Below are positions 28,080 through 41,545 of a stretch of DNA of 64,000 nt, in pieces (positions within the stretch are counted from its first letter, which is position 1; each line of letters opens with the position of its first letter). The stretch is from Paraburkholderia ribeironis. GTDB taxonomy: Bacteria > Pseudomonadota > Gammaproteobacteria > Burkholderiales > Burkholderiaceae. The stretch is taken from contig NZ_CYGX02000009.1 in assembly GCF_900019265.1 (NCBI RefSeq), forward strand, positions 124,001 to 188,000, given 5' to 3'. The notes under the pieces are model-generated. The model saw nothing but the letters and a program-made list of their open reading frames with translations, made no database searches and had not been told where the DNA came from. A program made the position numbers and the translations under genes.

Positions 28080-29347
28080 AAAATCCGCTGAACACGCTGT
28101 TCGGCAGAATGGCGTTGCTGTCGGCGGCGGTGTTGTTCGCGATACAGGCCGGCTGGTACGTGCTGGTGGTGATGCAACCGCCGCGCCATGAAATCGACGG
28201 CTTCGCACGCGGCATTCTGCTGGTGCTGCAGGCCATCAACGGCGAGCCGATGAAGGGCGCCGCGCTTGCGCCCGCGCTGCGCGTGCATCTGGTGCCCACC
28301 TGGAACATGCCGGCAAGCGTACATCTGCGTCCGCCCATGCGTGGTCCGCTGGCCGACCTGAGCCGACAATTGCAGCAAAATCTACCGCCCGGCACGCAGA
28401 TCGCCGTCGACGACGTGCGGCCGCCGCAGCTGTGGGTACTGTTCCCCGGCAAATCGAACTGGGTGGTCGTGCCGGTCGACGTACCGCCGCGCCCGCGCTT
28501 TCTCGTCGAAACCGTATCGATGCTGCTCGCTGCGCTGATCCTGTCGCTATTCGCGGTCTGGCAGATGCAGCGGCCCCTGTCGCGCGTCGCCGACGCCGCC
28601 CGCGAGTTTGGTTCAGGCGGCCGGCCGGAACCCGTCACCGTGCAAGGTCCGCGCGAGCTGCGCGATCTGATTGGTTCGTTCAACGACATGATGCGGCGCC
28701 TGAACGAAGCGGGCGACGACCAGGCCGTGATGCTCGCCGGCGTCGCGCACGATCTGAAAGCGCCGCTCACGCGGCTCAAGCTGCGCGCCAGCGTGCTGGT
28801 GGCCGAGAGCGAGCGCGCCGGCCTGATCCGCGACGTCGACTCGCTCACCAACATCGTCCAGCAGTTCCTCGAATTCGCGGGCCGCTCCGCCGACGCTGGA
28901 CCGCCCGTCGAAGTCGACGAATTTCTGCAGGAACAGTTTTCCGCCGGCGACAGCGCCGACGCGCCCCTGTTCACGCTCGATCTGTGCGCCGGCCCGTCGT
29001 TCACGCTGCCGCGCACGCTGCTCGACCGGCTCGTGACGAACCTCGTCGACAACGCGCTCGAACACGGTGCGCCGCCGGTGGACATCCGCACCGCGCGCAA
29101 TGACCGGCACTGGGTCATCAGCGTGCGCGACCGCGGTCCCGGGATTCCCGACGACCGCATCGCCGCCGCGATGAAACCGTTCGTCCGGCTCGATGCCGCC
29201 CGCGGCGGCGAAGGCCATTGCGGCCTCGGCCTCGCGATCGTCGCGCGGCTCGCGCACGATCGCGGCGGACGCTGTCATGTGCGCAATCATGCGCAAGGCG
29301 GGTTGGAAGTGCTGATCGAATTGCCGGTTGTCGCGGCATCGACATAA
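28076..29347 (+). CDS. Sensor histidine kinase (EnvZ-like architecture)
   Basis: A 423-residue inner-membrane kinase with helices at about 10-33 and 144-164 enclosing a periplasmic loop of about 110 residues, then a HAMP domain (RPLSRVADAAREFGSG), the phosphorylated His225 in VAHDLKAPLTRLK, N-box LVTNLVDNALEHG, G1 DRGPGIPDD and G2 GHCGLGLAIVARL. It should phosphorylate the regulator encoded just before. The signal sensed is unknown. Confidence 0.93.
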   Translation: MKNPLNTLFGRMALLSAAVLFAIQAGWYVLVVMQPPRHEIDGFARGILLVLQAINGEPMKGAALAPALRVHLVPTWNMPASVHLRPPMRGPLADLSRQLQQNLPPGTQIAVDDVRPPQLWVLFPGKSNWVVVPVDVPPRPRFLVETVSMLLAALILSLFAVWQMQRPLSRVADAAREFGSGGRPEPVTVQGPRELRDLIGSFNDMMRRLNEAGDDQAVMLAGVAHDLKAPLTRLKLRASVLVAESERAGLIRDVDSLTNIVQQFLEFAGRSADAGPPVEVDEFLQEQFSAGDSADAPLFTLDLCAGPSFTLPRTLLDRLVTNLVDNALEHGAPPVDIRTARNDRHWVISVRDRGPGIPDDRIAAAMKPFVRLDAARGGEGHCGLGLAIVARLAHDRGGRCHVRNHAQGGLEVLIELPVVAAST

Positions 29348-29483
29348 CAGAGCACAAATCGGAGCGCAAAACGGCGGGCGAATCGGCCGGCGGCGTGCGC
29401 ACTTACGCGCCCTTACTGGATGGATTGCCGCGCTGGCAGCTGCCGTATAGTCACACCCGGCAACCTCGATGCCGCCCTTCTCT

Positions 29484-29516
29484 GTCCGCCCGGTCACCTG
29501 GGGCGGACTTTTTTTT
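29484..29516 (+). terminator. Terminator after the two-component operon
   Basis: Stem GTCCGCCC/GGGCGGAC with a 9-nt loop followed by eight T on the plus strand, 137 bp after the kinase stop. Confidence 0.85.
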
Positions 29517-29536
29517 GCCCAATGCTTCGGCGCGGC

Positions 29537-30529
29537 TCAGCTCACGAGCCGGCTGCGCAATGTGTCGATCGTCGTTTGCGACATGCCGAGGCCGCGCGTC
29601 AGATACCGCTCCATCGTGCCGTAGCTCGCCTGCACCTGGTCGAAGCCGGCTTGCAGATAACTTTCCTGAACCTCCAGCAACGGCGTCTCGATGGTGACCA
29701 CCGCGTCGCCGTCCTGCGCGCGCAGCGTTTCGATTTGCGCGTTGATCGACTGGATCAGGTAGGTGTTACTCAACAGATAGTCCTGCATGATCACGTCGAG
29801 CGGAACGTTGGCGATGCTGAGCAACAGTGCCGCGACCCAGCCTGCGCGATCCTTGCCCGCGTTCGAGTGAAACAGTTGCACACCGGTGCTATTGGCCAGA
29901 TCCGTCAGCAGCTCGCCGTACGCGGCACGCTGCGCGCCGCCGTTCACATAAGCGCGCGCCTGCGATTCCATGAATGCGACGGCGGCGGCGGCCGTATCCA
30001 GCGCGGGCGTGACGAAATCGCTGGTGCCAAGCACGTTGAGCGTCTGCACACTCGCGCCGCCCGCCAGTACGTCGGCGCTACGTTCAATCTCGCCGGGGGT
30101 GCGCAGATCGTAGACCGACGCAATGCCCAGTTGACCGAGCGTTGCTTCGTCAGCGGTGCTGAGCGTCAGCGCATTCGCGCGATAGAAGACACCGCGGCGG
30201 ACCCGTTTCGCGTCGACGGTCAGGTAGCCGGCGCCGACGCCCGCCAGATCGCGGAAATTGCTGACCGACGCGAGGCGCGGAGTGTCAGGCAGGTCTGTGC
30301 CGTCGAGACCGCCGCCGCATGCGGAGAGCAGCCCGCTGCCCAGTCCGGAGACCAGCACGGCGCTCGCCGAGCCCTTCAGAAAGCTGCGCCGCGACGCGGA
30401 CGATGGGTTGAGCGCGCGCTGACCTTCCCGCACTGTCGTGCTCGCAAAGCGGCGGGATGGCGGGCAGTTTTTCGCGGTTGCAAGCATTCGGCGTGGCTGG
30501 CGCGGGCGTGAGAAGGTTGTTCGCAGCAA
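29537..30529 (-). CDS. Tat-exported lipoprotein with tyrosine phosphatase fold, catalytic Cys replaced by Ser
   Basis: A 330-residue protein with a Tat signal (SRRSFLKGSA at 46-55) and lipobox LLSAC (Cys71), so it is probably a membrane-anchored periplasmic protein. The mature part matches the Y_phosphatase3/LipA-type tyrosine phosphatases: SNFRDLAGVG (90-99), VYDLRTPGEI and the P-loop region. That P-loop reads HSNAGKDRAG (221-230) where active members have HC-x5-R-[ST]: the nucleophile is Ser222 and the residue after Arg is Ala229. The codon is plainly TCG. Loss of normal phosphatase activity is expected. The true start may be later, for example GTG 30434, giving a shorter n-region. Confidence 0.85.
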   Translation of the reverse strand: MLRTTFSRPRQPRRMLATAKNCPPSRRFASTTVREGQRALNPSSASRRSFLKGSASAVLVSGLGSGLLSACGGGLDGTDLPDTPRLASVSNFRDLAGVGAGYLTVDAKRVRRGVFYRANALTLSTADEATLGQLGIASVYDLRTPGEIERSADVLAGGASVQTLNVLGTSDFVTPALDTAAAAVAFMESQARAYVNGGAQRAAYGELLTDLANSTGVQLFHSNAGKDRAGWVAALLLSIANVPLDVIMQDYLLSNTYLIQSINAQIETLRAQDGDAVVTIETPLLEVQESYLQAGFDQVQASYGTMERYLTRGLGMSQTTIDTLRSRLVS

Positions 30530-31223
30530 AGGGGCTGCGCGCGCAGTTTAACGGTGACAAATAACTTTTGCATTACGCAGTAGTAGTTCGTAAGGCAACA
30601 CATGGTCCGCGCTCGCGTACTGACGGCGGGATTATCGTTCAACGCCGCCGCGCCGGCTTGTTTCCGGTCAGATTTCCAGTGGCTGGCGTCTCTTATCGAC
30701 TATTACTGACATCTGCCATTTTTAACCACAACTGGCCACACAACGCCGCATCCCTGTAGAGTACAAACACCTTCCATCGAGCCCCGGCAGGCAGAAAGAC
30801 CTGGAGATCACAACAAAACATGTCTTCTCCCCAATGGTTCAACGGGCTGACCGGGCGCAAGCACCGGACGATTTACGCCGGCTCGGACCATCTGCTCGTG
30901 ATCGTCGCCGCGTTGGGGCTGCCCGAAACCAAAGGCAAGGTGCTCGGCGCAGCCCGCTGTGTCGCCTGATTCGCCGCCACCCACATGAAAACGATCGTTC
31001 CTGATGGCGGCGTCATCGGCGTCGCCAGCGCTTGGCGCGTCGCGTTCATCACGCCGCCGACGTTAAAAAGCCGGGTCCACCCTCTCAGGTGGCCCGGCTT
31101 CCGTTTTTTACCGCTTTGATGTACCGCTTGATATGCCGTTGAACGGCACATTGTCGTCTCCACCTCTTCCTGCAAGCAGTGGCCGGCCTCCGCTTCACAG
31201 CGACGAAACCGACCCAAAGACGT
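30530..31223. other. 694-bp gap without a convincing gene
   Basis: A plus-strand frame at 30820-30969 (50 codons with the stop, beginning MSSPQWFNGLTGRK) lacks a properly spaced ribosome site and matches nothing known; the region after it may be decayed coding DNA. The terminator at 31066-31110 is the only clear element. AT content is higher at 30540-30800 than in the genes around. Confidence 0.5.
31066..31110 (-). terminator. Terminator downstream of gltD, T-runs on both strands
   Basis: A long stem with arms AAGCCGGG and CCCGGCTT plus inner CCACC/GGTGG pairs. It is followed by TTTTT on the minus strand and TTTTTT on the plus strand. It lies 113 bp after the gltD stop and most likely ends the gltBD transcript. 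Confidence 0.8.
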
Positions 31224-32693
31224 TTAGCGCGGCAGGTCCGAATGCCCCATCAGGAACGCATCGACCGAACGCGCGCACTGACGGCCTTCACGAATCGCCC
31301 ACACCACCAGCGACTGGCCGCGACGCATGTCGCCCGCGGTGAACACCTTGTCCACCGACGTGTAGTACGCCTTGTCACCTTCGGTCGACGCCCGCACGTT
31401 GCCGCGCGCATCCTTGTCGACGCCGAATGCTTCGAGCACCGGCGACACCGGCTGCGTGAAGCCCATCGCGAGCAGCACCAGATCGGCCTTCATTTCAAAT
31501 TCGGAGTTCGGCACTTCATGCATCTTGCCGTCCTTCCATTCGACGCGCGCAGCGATCAGCTTTTCGACCTTGCCATTCTTGCCTTCGAGGCGCTTGGTAG
31601 CGACCGCCCAATCACGCTCGCAGCCTTCGTCATGCGACGACGACGTGCGCAGCTTGATCGGCCAGTACGGCCACACGAGCGGCTTGTTCTCTTCTTCCGG
31701 CGGTTGCGGCAACAGTTCGAACTGCGTGACGCTCTTCGCGCCGTGACGATTCGACGTACCGACACAGTCCGAACCCGTATCGCCGCCGCCGATCACGACC
31801 ACGTGTTTGCCCTTGGCGAGCAACTGGTTCGTGACCTTGTCGCCAGCGTTGACCTTGTTCTGTTGCGGCAGAAATTCCATCGCGTAGTGCACGCCCTGCA
31901 GCTCACGGCCCGGCACCGGCAGATCGCGCGGCATTTCGGAACCGCCGGCAATCACGATCGCGTCGAACTGTTCTTTCAGTTCGGCCGGCGTGATGGTTTC
32001 CTTCGCCGTGTTGCCGATGTGCTCCGGCAACGAGTCCGGCTTGCCGATGAACACGTTGGCACGGAACGTCACGCCTTCGGCTTCCATCTGGCGCATGCGG
32101 CGATCGATCAGCCACTTTTCCAGCTTGAAGTCAGGGATGCCATAACGCAACAAGCCGCCGATGCGGTCATTCTTCTCGAACACAGTGACGTCGTGCCCCG
32201 CACGCGCGAGCTGCTGCGCGACGGCCAGACCGGCAGGGCCGGAGCCGACCACGGCAATCTTCTTGCCGGTCTTGTGCTTCGGCAGCTGCGGCGCAACCCA
32301 GCCTTCGGCCCAGGCTTTGTCGATGATCGCGTGCTCGATCGACTTGATGCCGACCGGGTCGTCGTTGATGCCGAGCGTGCACGCCGCTTCGCACGGTGCC
32401 GGACAAATACGGCCAGTGAATTCGGGGAAGTTGTTGGTCGAGTGCAGCACTTCGATCGCATTCTTCCAGTCCTGATGGAACACCAGGTCGTTGAAGTCCG
32501 GGATGATGTTGTTGACCGGGCAGCCGTTGTTGCAAAACGGAATGCCGCAGTCCATGCAGCGTGCGCCTTGAATCTTCGCTTCGTCGTCGGTCAGCGCGGC
32601 GACGAATTCCTTGTAGTGCTTCACACGCGTGAGCGGAGCTTCATACGCCTCGTGGCGGCGCTCGAACTCGAGAAAACCGGTTGCCTTGCCCAT
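31224..32693 (-). CDS. gltD: Glutamate synthase [NADPH] small subunit
   Basis: GltD feeds electrons from NADPH through FAD to the large subunit. The 489 residues have the N-terminal cysteine clusters for 4Fe-4S centres ([17 protein letters not shown] and [12 protein letters not shown]), the FAD motif [15 protein letters not shown] and the NADPH motif [14 protein letters not shown]. Full length. It lies 117 bp after gltB in the same operon. ATG 32693 gives [15 protein letters not shown]. Confidence 0.97.
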   Translation of the reverse strand: MGKATGFLEFERRHEAYEAPLTRVKHYKEFVAALTDDEAKIQGARCMDCGIPFCNNGCPVNNIIPDFNDLVFHQDWKNAIEVLHSTNNFPEFTGRICPAPCEAACTLGINDDPVGIKSIEHAIIDKAWAEGWVAPQLPKHKTGKKIAVVGSGPAGLAVAQQLARAGHDVTVFEKNDRIGGLLRYGIPDFKLEKWLIDRRMRQMEAEGVTFRANVFIGKPDSLPEHIGNTAKETITPAELKEQFDAIVIAGGSEMPRDLPVPGRELQGVHYAMEFLPQQNKVNAGDKVTNQLLAKGKHVVVIGGGDTGSDCVGTSNRHGAKSVTQFELLPQPPEEENKPLVWPYWPIKLRTSSSHDEGCERDWAVATKRLEGKNGKVEKLIAARVEWKDGKMHEVPNSEFEMKADLVLLAMGFTQPVSPVLEAFGVDKDARGNVRASTEGDKAYYTSVDKVFTAGDMRRGQSLVVWAIREGRQCARSVDAFLMGHSDLPR

Positions 32694-32810
32694 GTGGTTC
32701 TCTTCTCTATCTGTTTCAGGTGGGGTGATCTACACCCGCCGCGGGTCGAATCATCGAAGAGCGGCGGGTACGGCTAAATGTGGCGTCTGCAGGTTGCGCG
32801 ACCCGGTCCG

Positions 32811-37514
<4,704 letters not shown>

Positions 37515-37703
37515 GGGGACACCGTCTGTGAGGGGCCGGACAGGCCGTTAAACCGTTTTTCTAGTGCCGCGGTTTGCAGTGCAACCACGACGGCGCGCTT
37601 TACGCAGGGCGGCATGCGTGCCTAAAAGCGCCGGAATTCGGAATATACGCGACGAATCAAAGGAATAGCAAATAAAACGTGATGATCGATCCCCAATTAT
37701 CAA

Positions 37704-37735
37704 ATTGGTGCATTGCGATCTATTTATATTGGTGC
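37704..37735. promoter_or_regulatory. AT-rich gltB upstream region with two ATTGGTGC sites
   Basis: Two copies of ATTGGTGC (37704-37711 and 37728-37735) lie 24 bp apart in an AT-rich patch (about 37660-37760) upstream of gltB. TGGTGCA resembles an NtrC half-site, which would fit nitrogen control of gltBD; this is inference. A hairpin with arms AAACGGCAT/ATGCCGTTT (37768-37790) lies between this patch and the RAYT-like stop. The 293-bp gap holds no other gene. Confidence 0.4.
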
Positions 37736-37807
37736 CATATCATAATGGGGCAAAAGAAAACGGCATACACGATGCCGTTTCCTTGCAGCCCTTTGATGCA
37801 AAACGCT

Positions 37808-38515
37808 TTATTGGGTATGCGGCGTCTCACGCACCTTGCGCGGCCGCCCGCGCGGCAGCGGCGAAACACGCCGGTTGGCCGCCCGCGCCGCCCATTCCCG
37901 GTACGTGTCGCTGCCCAGAACCCAGCCTTTCAGCGTCGCTTGCTGAAGCTGGCTGGCTTCGCGTTCGTCGAGCGGCTGCTCGCACAGTTCACGGTACGCC
38001 CGCTGTCGCTCGAACGGCGTATTGCCGAGCGACCAGTACAACGGATGGTCGGTGATCAGGCTGTCGAGCGTCAGGCCGATGTGATGACGGTAGCTCGACC
38101 AGCGATAGTCTTCCGGCGCGCTGACCAGCTGCGCGCGCACCGGACACATCTCGACGACGCGGCTCGCCAGCAGGAAGTAGCGCTCGCCTTCGATCACCGT
38201 GGCCCGGTAGCGGCCTTCCCACAGCGTGCCGCGGCGCGCGTAGCGCCGATTGAAATGCGCCACATAGCGACGCCCCACCGCCTGCATCGCTTTCGGCAGG
38301 CTCGACTCCTCGGTTGGCGTGACGAGCAGTTGCACGGCGCCCGGCATCAACGCATACGCGTGAATCGACAGGTGATGATCGCGCGAAGCCGCCTTCAGGC
38401 AGTCAATGAAGAGTTCGTAGTCCTGGTCGTCGACGAAGGCGGGCTGCTGATCGAGCCCGCGAAGGATGACGTGCTGCGGCTGGTCAGGGACATAAAGACG
38501 TGCAAGCCGTGCCAT
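37808..38515 (-). CDS. RAYT-type (Y1_Tnp) transposase homologue without catalytic residues
   Basis: A 235-residue protein with the overall RAYT/TnpA-REP pattern: PQHVILRG (13-20), a long DDQDYELFIDCLKAA helix, YVAHFNRRYARRGTLWEGRY (84-103) and PVRAQL. The HUH motif, normally H-x-H before LL, reads AVQLL (Ala60, Gln62), and the catalytic Tyr expected before the E-x-x-PVRA stretch is Val120. Both changes were checked on the bases. The frame is intact and there are no flanking inverted repeats that I can see, so it looks like a kept, non-transposing DNA-binding protein. It may regulate itself or gltB, but no role is shown. Start ATG 38515. Confidence 0.85.
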   Translation of the reverse strand: MARLARLYVPDQPQHVILRGLDQQPAFVDDQDYELFIDCLKAASRDHHLSIHAYALMPGAVQLLVTPTEESSLPKAMQAVGRRYVAHFNRRYARRGTLWEGRYRATVIEGERYFLLASRVVEMCPVRAQLVSAPEDYRWSSYRHHIGLTLDSLITDHPLYWSLGNTPFERQRAYRELCEQPLDEREASQLQQATLKGWVLGSDTYREWAARAANRRVSPLPRGRPRKVRETPHTQ

Positions 38516-38702
38516 GCTGAAGTATCCGATAGTCGCGTTGGTACATACCCGAAGGTCCGAAGAGCCGCATGCGCCGGAGGTTCGGCGCGGCGCGGCCAAG
38601 CCAGAAACCGCGCGGCGCTTAGGGAGAAAGCTCTAACCACCGCGTATGGTTTGTTTCAAACGTTCTCGTCATAATGAGCGGGCCTTTTTTGGAGGAGCAC
38701 AT

Positions 38703-39428
38703 ATGAAATTAAAACAGGCCGTAACGGGGATCGCGGCGCTAGTCTGCATGACAACGGCAGCACACGCGCAATCGGCCGGCACCTTTTTCGTCACGACGGG
38801 CTGGTTCCATCTTGCGCCTCAATCGAGTAGCGACCCGTTGACAGTAACAAGCATTGGCGGCAGTCCGACCAACATCACAGAAGCGAACACCGGCGCAACA
38901 CTCAGCTCGGCCGACACGATCGGTATAACCGCCGGCTACTTCGTCACAGATCACATCGCAGCCGAATTCGTGATCGGCTACCCGCCGTCTTTCGACCTGA
39001 ACGGCTCGGGCAGCCTCGACCAATTCGGCAAGATCGGCCAGGCCAAACAGTGGAGCCCGACTCTGCTGTTCAAGTATTACTTCAATGCCCCGACCGCCAC
39101 CTTCCGTCCGTATCTCGGCGTCGGCGTGAGCCGTATCTGGTTCACGGACGAGCACATCACCAACAGCGCATTCCAGGCTAACGTTCTGCATGGTCCGACC
39201 ACCGTCACAACGGATAGTTCGTGGGAGCCCGTGTTTAATGCCGGTTTCACGTATGCGTTCAACCAGCACTGGTTCGCCGGTCTCTCGATCTCGTACCTGC
39301 CGCTCAGCACGACGGCCAAGCTGAACACCGCTGCAACCACGCCGGTCGGCACGCTGACCGTGCAGTCGCAAACCAAGATCAAGCTGAACCCGATCGTGAC
39401 TTACGTCAACATCGGTTACCGTTTCTAA
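38703..39428 (+). CDS. OmpW-family outer-membrane protein
   Basis: A 241-residue beta-barrel protein with signal peptide MKLKQAVTGIAALVCMTTAA and cleavage after AHA. The OmpW pattern is clear: DTIGITAGYFVTDHIAAEF, GQAKQWSPTLLFKYYF, FRPYLGVGVSRIWF and the final aromatic NIGYRF needed for barrel insertion. A strong GGAGG lies 8 nt before ATG 38703. OmpW proteins are eight-stranded channels for small hydrophobic molecules. Confidence 0.93.
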   Translation: MKLKQAVTGIAALVCMTTAAHAQSAGTFFVTTGWFHLAPQSSSDPLTVTSIGGSPTNITEANTGATLSSADTIGITAGYFVTDHIAAEFVIGYPPSFDLNGSGSLDQFGKIGQAKQWSPTLLFKYYFNAPTATFRPYLGVGVSRIWFTDEHITNSAFQANVLHGPTTVTTDSSWEPVFNAGFTYAFNQHWFAGLSISYLPLSTTAKLNTAATTPVGTLTVQSQTKIKLNPIVTYVNIGYRF

Positions 39429-39793
39429 CGCCTCGAAAAAATTAGGGGCCCTTGAGTTAGGGTAGTCGAATTTTCGGGGCTTGGACAACGCCGGCATCGA
39501 GCAGATGGCGGCGTTTTTTTTCGCGCCTGGCGGTCCGGTGCGGATTCGCAACGCACACAGCAGGCAACGCGGCGGCCGGCCATCGGCATTTGTAAATTTG
39601 ACCCGCAATCGGGCGCTCTCGTGCAATATGTGCTGACATGTCCGCGCTCGCGCCACGTGGTGAACGGTGCGAGAGTTTGGCACCGAAGTTGCGTTTGCAG
39701 GGTGTTTCCCGCGTTGCGTCATGGCGCGATGCTGTTCATCGTGACCGCGCGTGAGCGCGCGTGGGATCCTTTCACGTCATCGACGGAGCGACC
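39429..39793. other. 365-bp gap between the OmpW and DUF883 genes
   Basis: Contains the OmpW terminator (39487-39522); the remaining 270 bp presumably hold the promoter of the next gene. No further gene or repeat is seen. Confidence 0.6.
39487..39522 (+). terminator. Terminator after the OmpW-family gene
   Basis: AACGCCG and CGGCGTT arms with an imperfect inner stem, followed by eight T on the plus strand. Confidence 0.8.
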
Positions 39794-40174
39794 ATGACAA
39801 CACTTCCGAACACGAGAGACGCCCTCGGCGAATCGTGGACCAGCACGAGCCGCCGTGCGCGGCGCATCGCTCGCCATAGCCGCCATGCGGCCGAAGACAT
39901 CGCAGGCGAATTGCGCACGCTGATGTCCGAACTCGAATCGACGCTGGCGGACGGCACCCACGCGGATGCCGTGGCGCTGCGCGGAAAACTGCGCAAGCAA
40001 CTGGACGCTGCGCGCGCCCGCCTGAACGATACCCGCGAAGCCATGCGCGAACGCGCTGAAGTCGCGATGACAGACGCTGACGACTACGTGCATGAAAACC
40101 CATGGCAGACGATCACGATTGTCGCCGGCGTCGCATTGATCGCGGGGGCGTTGTTGGCGTCTCGGTTGCGCTGA
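39794..40174 (+). CDS. DUF883/ElaB-YqjD-like membrane-anchored protein
   Basis: A 126-residue protein. A long charged helix (about 15-95, Arg- and Glu-rich, e.g. DIAGELRTLMSELESTLAD) precedes one C-terminal transmembrane helix (ITIVAGVALIAGALLASRL). This is the ElaB/YqjD/YgaM layout; E. coli members anchor ribosomes at the membrane in stationary phase. HENPWQTI before the helix is a family hallmark. ATG 39794 has CGGAG 6 nt upstream. Confidence 0.9.
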   Translation: MTTLPNTRDALGESWTSTSRRARRIARHSRHAAEDIAGELRTLMSELESTLADGTHADAVALRGKLRKQLDAARARLNDTREAMRERAEVAMTDADDYVHENPWQTITIVAGVALIAGALLASRLR

Positions 40175-40267
40175 GTTGCTGAAGCGTTGCCGCGGAGTTG
40201 CACGAGGTTGCGCTGACCGGACGCGCCTCGCGTCGTCGGACGCCGGCGCGCGCTCGCATCGCGCCGC

Positions 40268-41473
40268 CTAGTTGTCGTCGATGACGAAGAGCCGCTGGTA
40301 TTCCTTCACCGCGTAGCGATCGGTCATGCCGGCGATGTAATGGGCGATCAGGCGCGGCTGCTGTGTCTCGTCCGCCGCTTGATACCCAGGCGGCAGCAGC
40401 CGCGGATCTTCCGTGAACGCGTCGAACAGGCCGACCACAACGCGGCGTGCCTTGTTGGCCATGCGCATCACGCGGTAGTGCCGGTACAGGTTCTTGAACA
40501 GAAAGCGCTTGAGCGTCGCGGCCTGCGCGGCGATCGCTGCGCTGTGCGCGACGAGCGGGGGCGCCGTGCGCACGGCGTCCAGCGATGTCGGCGCGTACTG
40601 GAGCAGATTCAGCTGGGTCGTCTCGATCAGATCGACGATCAGCGTATTGATGATGCGGCGCACCGTCTCGTGGATCAGCCTGCGGCCTTCGATCTGCGGG
40701 AAGTCGCGCCGCGCCGCTTCGTAATGGGTCTGCCATAACTCCACTTCGGCGAGCTGCTCGACCGTGAGCAAGCCCGAGCGCAAACCGTCGTCAACGTCGT
40801 GATTGTTGTACGCGATCTCGTCGGCGACGTTGGCGATCTGCGCTTCGATGGACGGCTGCCATCCTTCGAGAAAGCGCTCGCCCAGCGCGCCGAGCCGCCG
40901 TGCGTTGTCGCGTGAGCAATGCTTGAGGATGCCCTCGCGCGTTTCGAAGCACAGGTTCAGGCCATTGAACGCGCCATAGTGCTCCTCCAGATCGTCGACT
41001 ACCGCGAGGCTCTGCAGGTTGTGCTCGAAGCCGCCGTGCTCGCGCATGCATTCGTTCAACGCGTCCTGGCCGGCATGGCCGAACGGCGTATGGCCGAGAT
41101 CGTGCGCGAGCGAAATCGCTTCGACAAGGTCTTCGTTGACTCGCAGATTGCGCGAAACTGAACGCGCGATCTGCGCAACCTCGAGACTATGGGTCAAGCG
41201 CGTGCGAAACAGGTCGCCCTCGTGATTCACGAACACCTGGGTCTTGTACTCGAGCCGGCGGAACGCCGTCGAATGGACGATGCGGTCGCGATCGCGCTGG
41301 AATTCGGTACGCGCGCTCGGCGCGGCTTCAGGGTAGCGGCGCCCGCGTGACTGGGCGGAATGCGCCGCGTACGGCGCGAGATGCGCTTCGAGTGCCTCTT
41401 GCGTCGGCACCGCGATCGCCGCGATGCCTGCCGCCGGGTCTTGCTTTACATCGTCGCTGCACCTGTCAGTCAC
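40268..41473 (-). CDS. dgt: Deoxyguanosinetriphosphate triphosphohydrolase-like protein
   Basis: An HD-domain dNTP triphosphohydrolase that cleaves dNTP to deoxynucleoside and triphosphate. The motif residues are visible in [16 protein letters not shown] (first His), [17 protein letters not shown] (HD pair) and [16 protein letters not shown] (last Asp). The start is uncertain: the frame opens with ATG 41533, whose GGAG is too close, while GTG 41473 has GGAG 6 nt upstream and gives 401 residues. It is the last gene of the pilM-dgt run, 72 bp after the aroB stop by this start. Confidence 0.88.
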   Translation of the reverse strand: MTDRCSDDVKQDPAAGIAAIAVPTQEALEAHLAPYAAHSAQSRGRRYPEAAPSARTEFQRDRDRIVHSTAFRRLEYKTQVFVNHEGDLFRTRLTHSLEVAQIARSVSRNLRVNEDLVEAISLAHDLGHTPFGHAGQDALNECMREHGGFEHNLQSLAVVDDLEEHYGAFNGLNLCFETREGILKHCSRDNARRLGALGERFLEGWQPSIEAQIANVADEIAYNNHDVDDGLRSGLLTVEQLAEVELWQTHYEAARRDFPQIEGRRLIHETVRRIINTLIVDLIETTQLNLLQYAPTSLDAVRTAPPLVAHSAAIAAQAATLKRFLFKNLYRHYRVMRMANKARRVVVGLFDAFTEDPRLLPPGYQAADETQQPRLIAHYIAGMTDRYAVKEYQRLFVIDDN

Positions 41474-41545
41474 CGGGTTCTCCGAAACATGGGCGACGCC
41501 TCGCGGCGCTGGTGCGTGATGCCCGGCTGGCATGCTCCGTCGTGT

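Noticed and set aside
27847..29160. A 437-codon minus frame opposite the histidine kinase
   Set aside because: Ser/Arg-rich antisense frame without motifs; the plus frame has all kinase boxes.
37808..38515. An active insertion sequence next to gltB
   Set aside because: No terminal inverted or direct repeats were seen and the catalytic residues are gone, so it is reported as a domesticated homologue.
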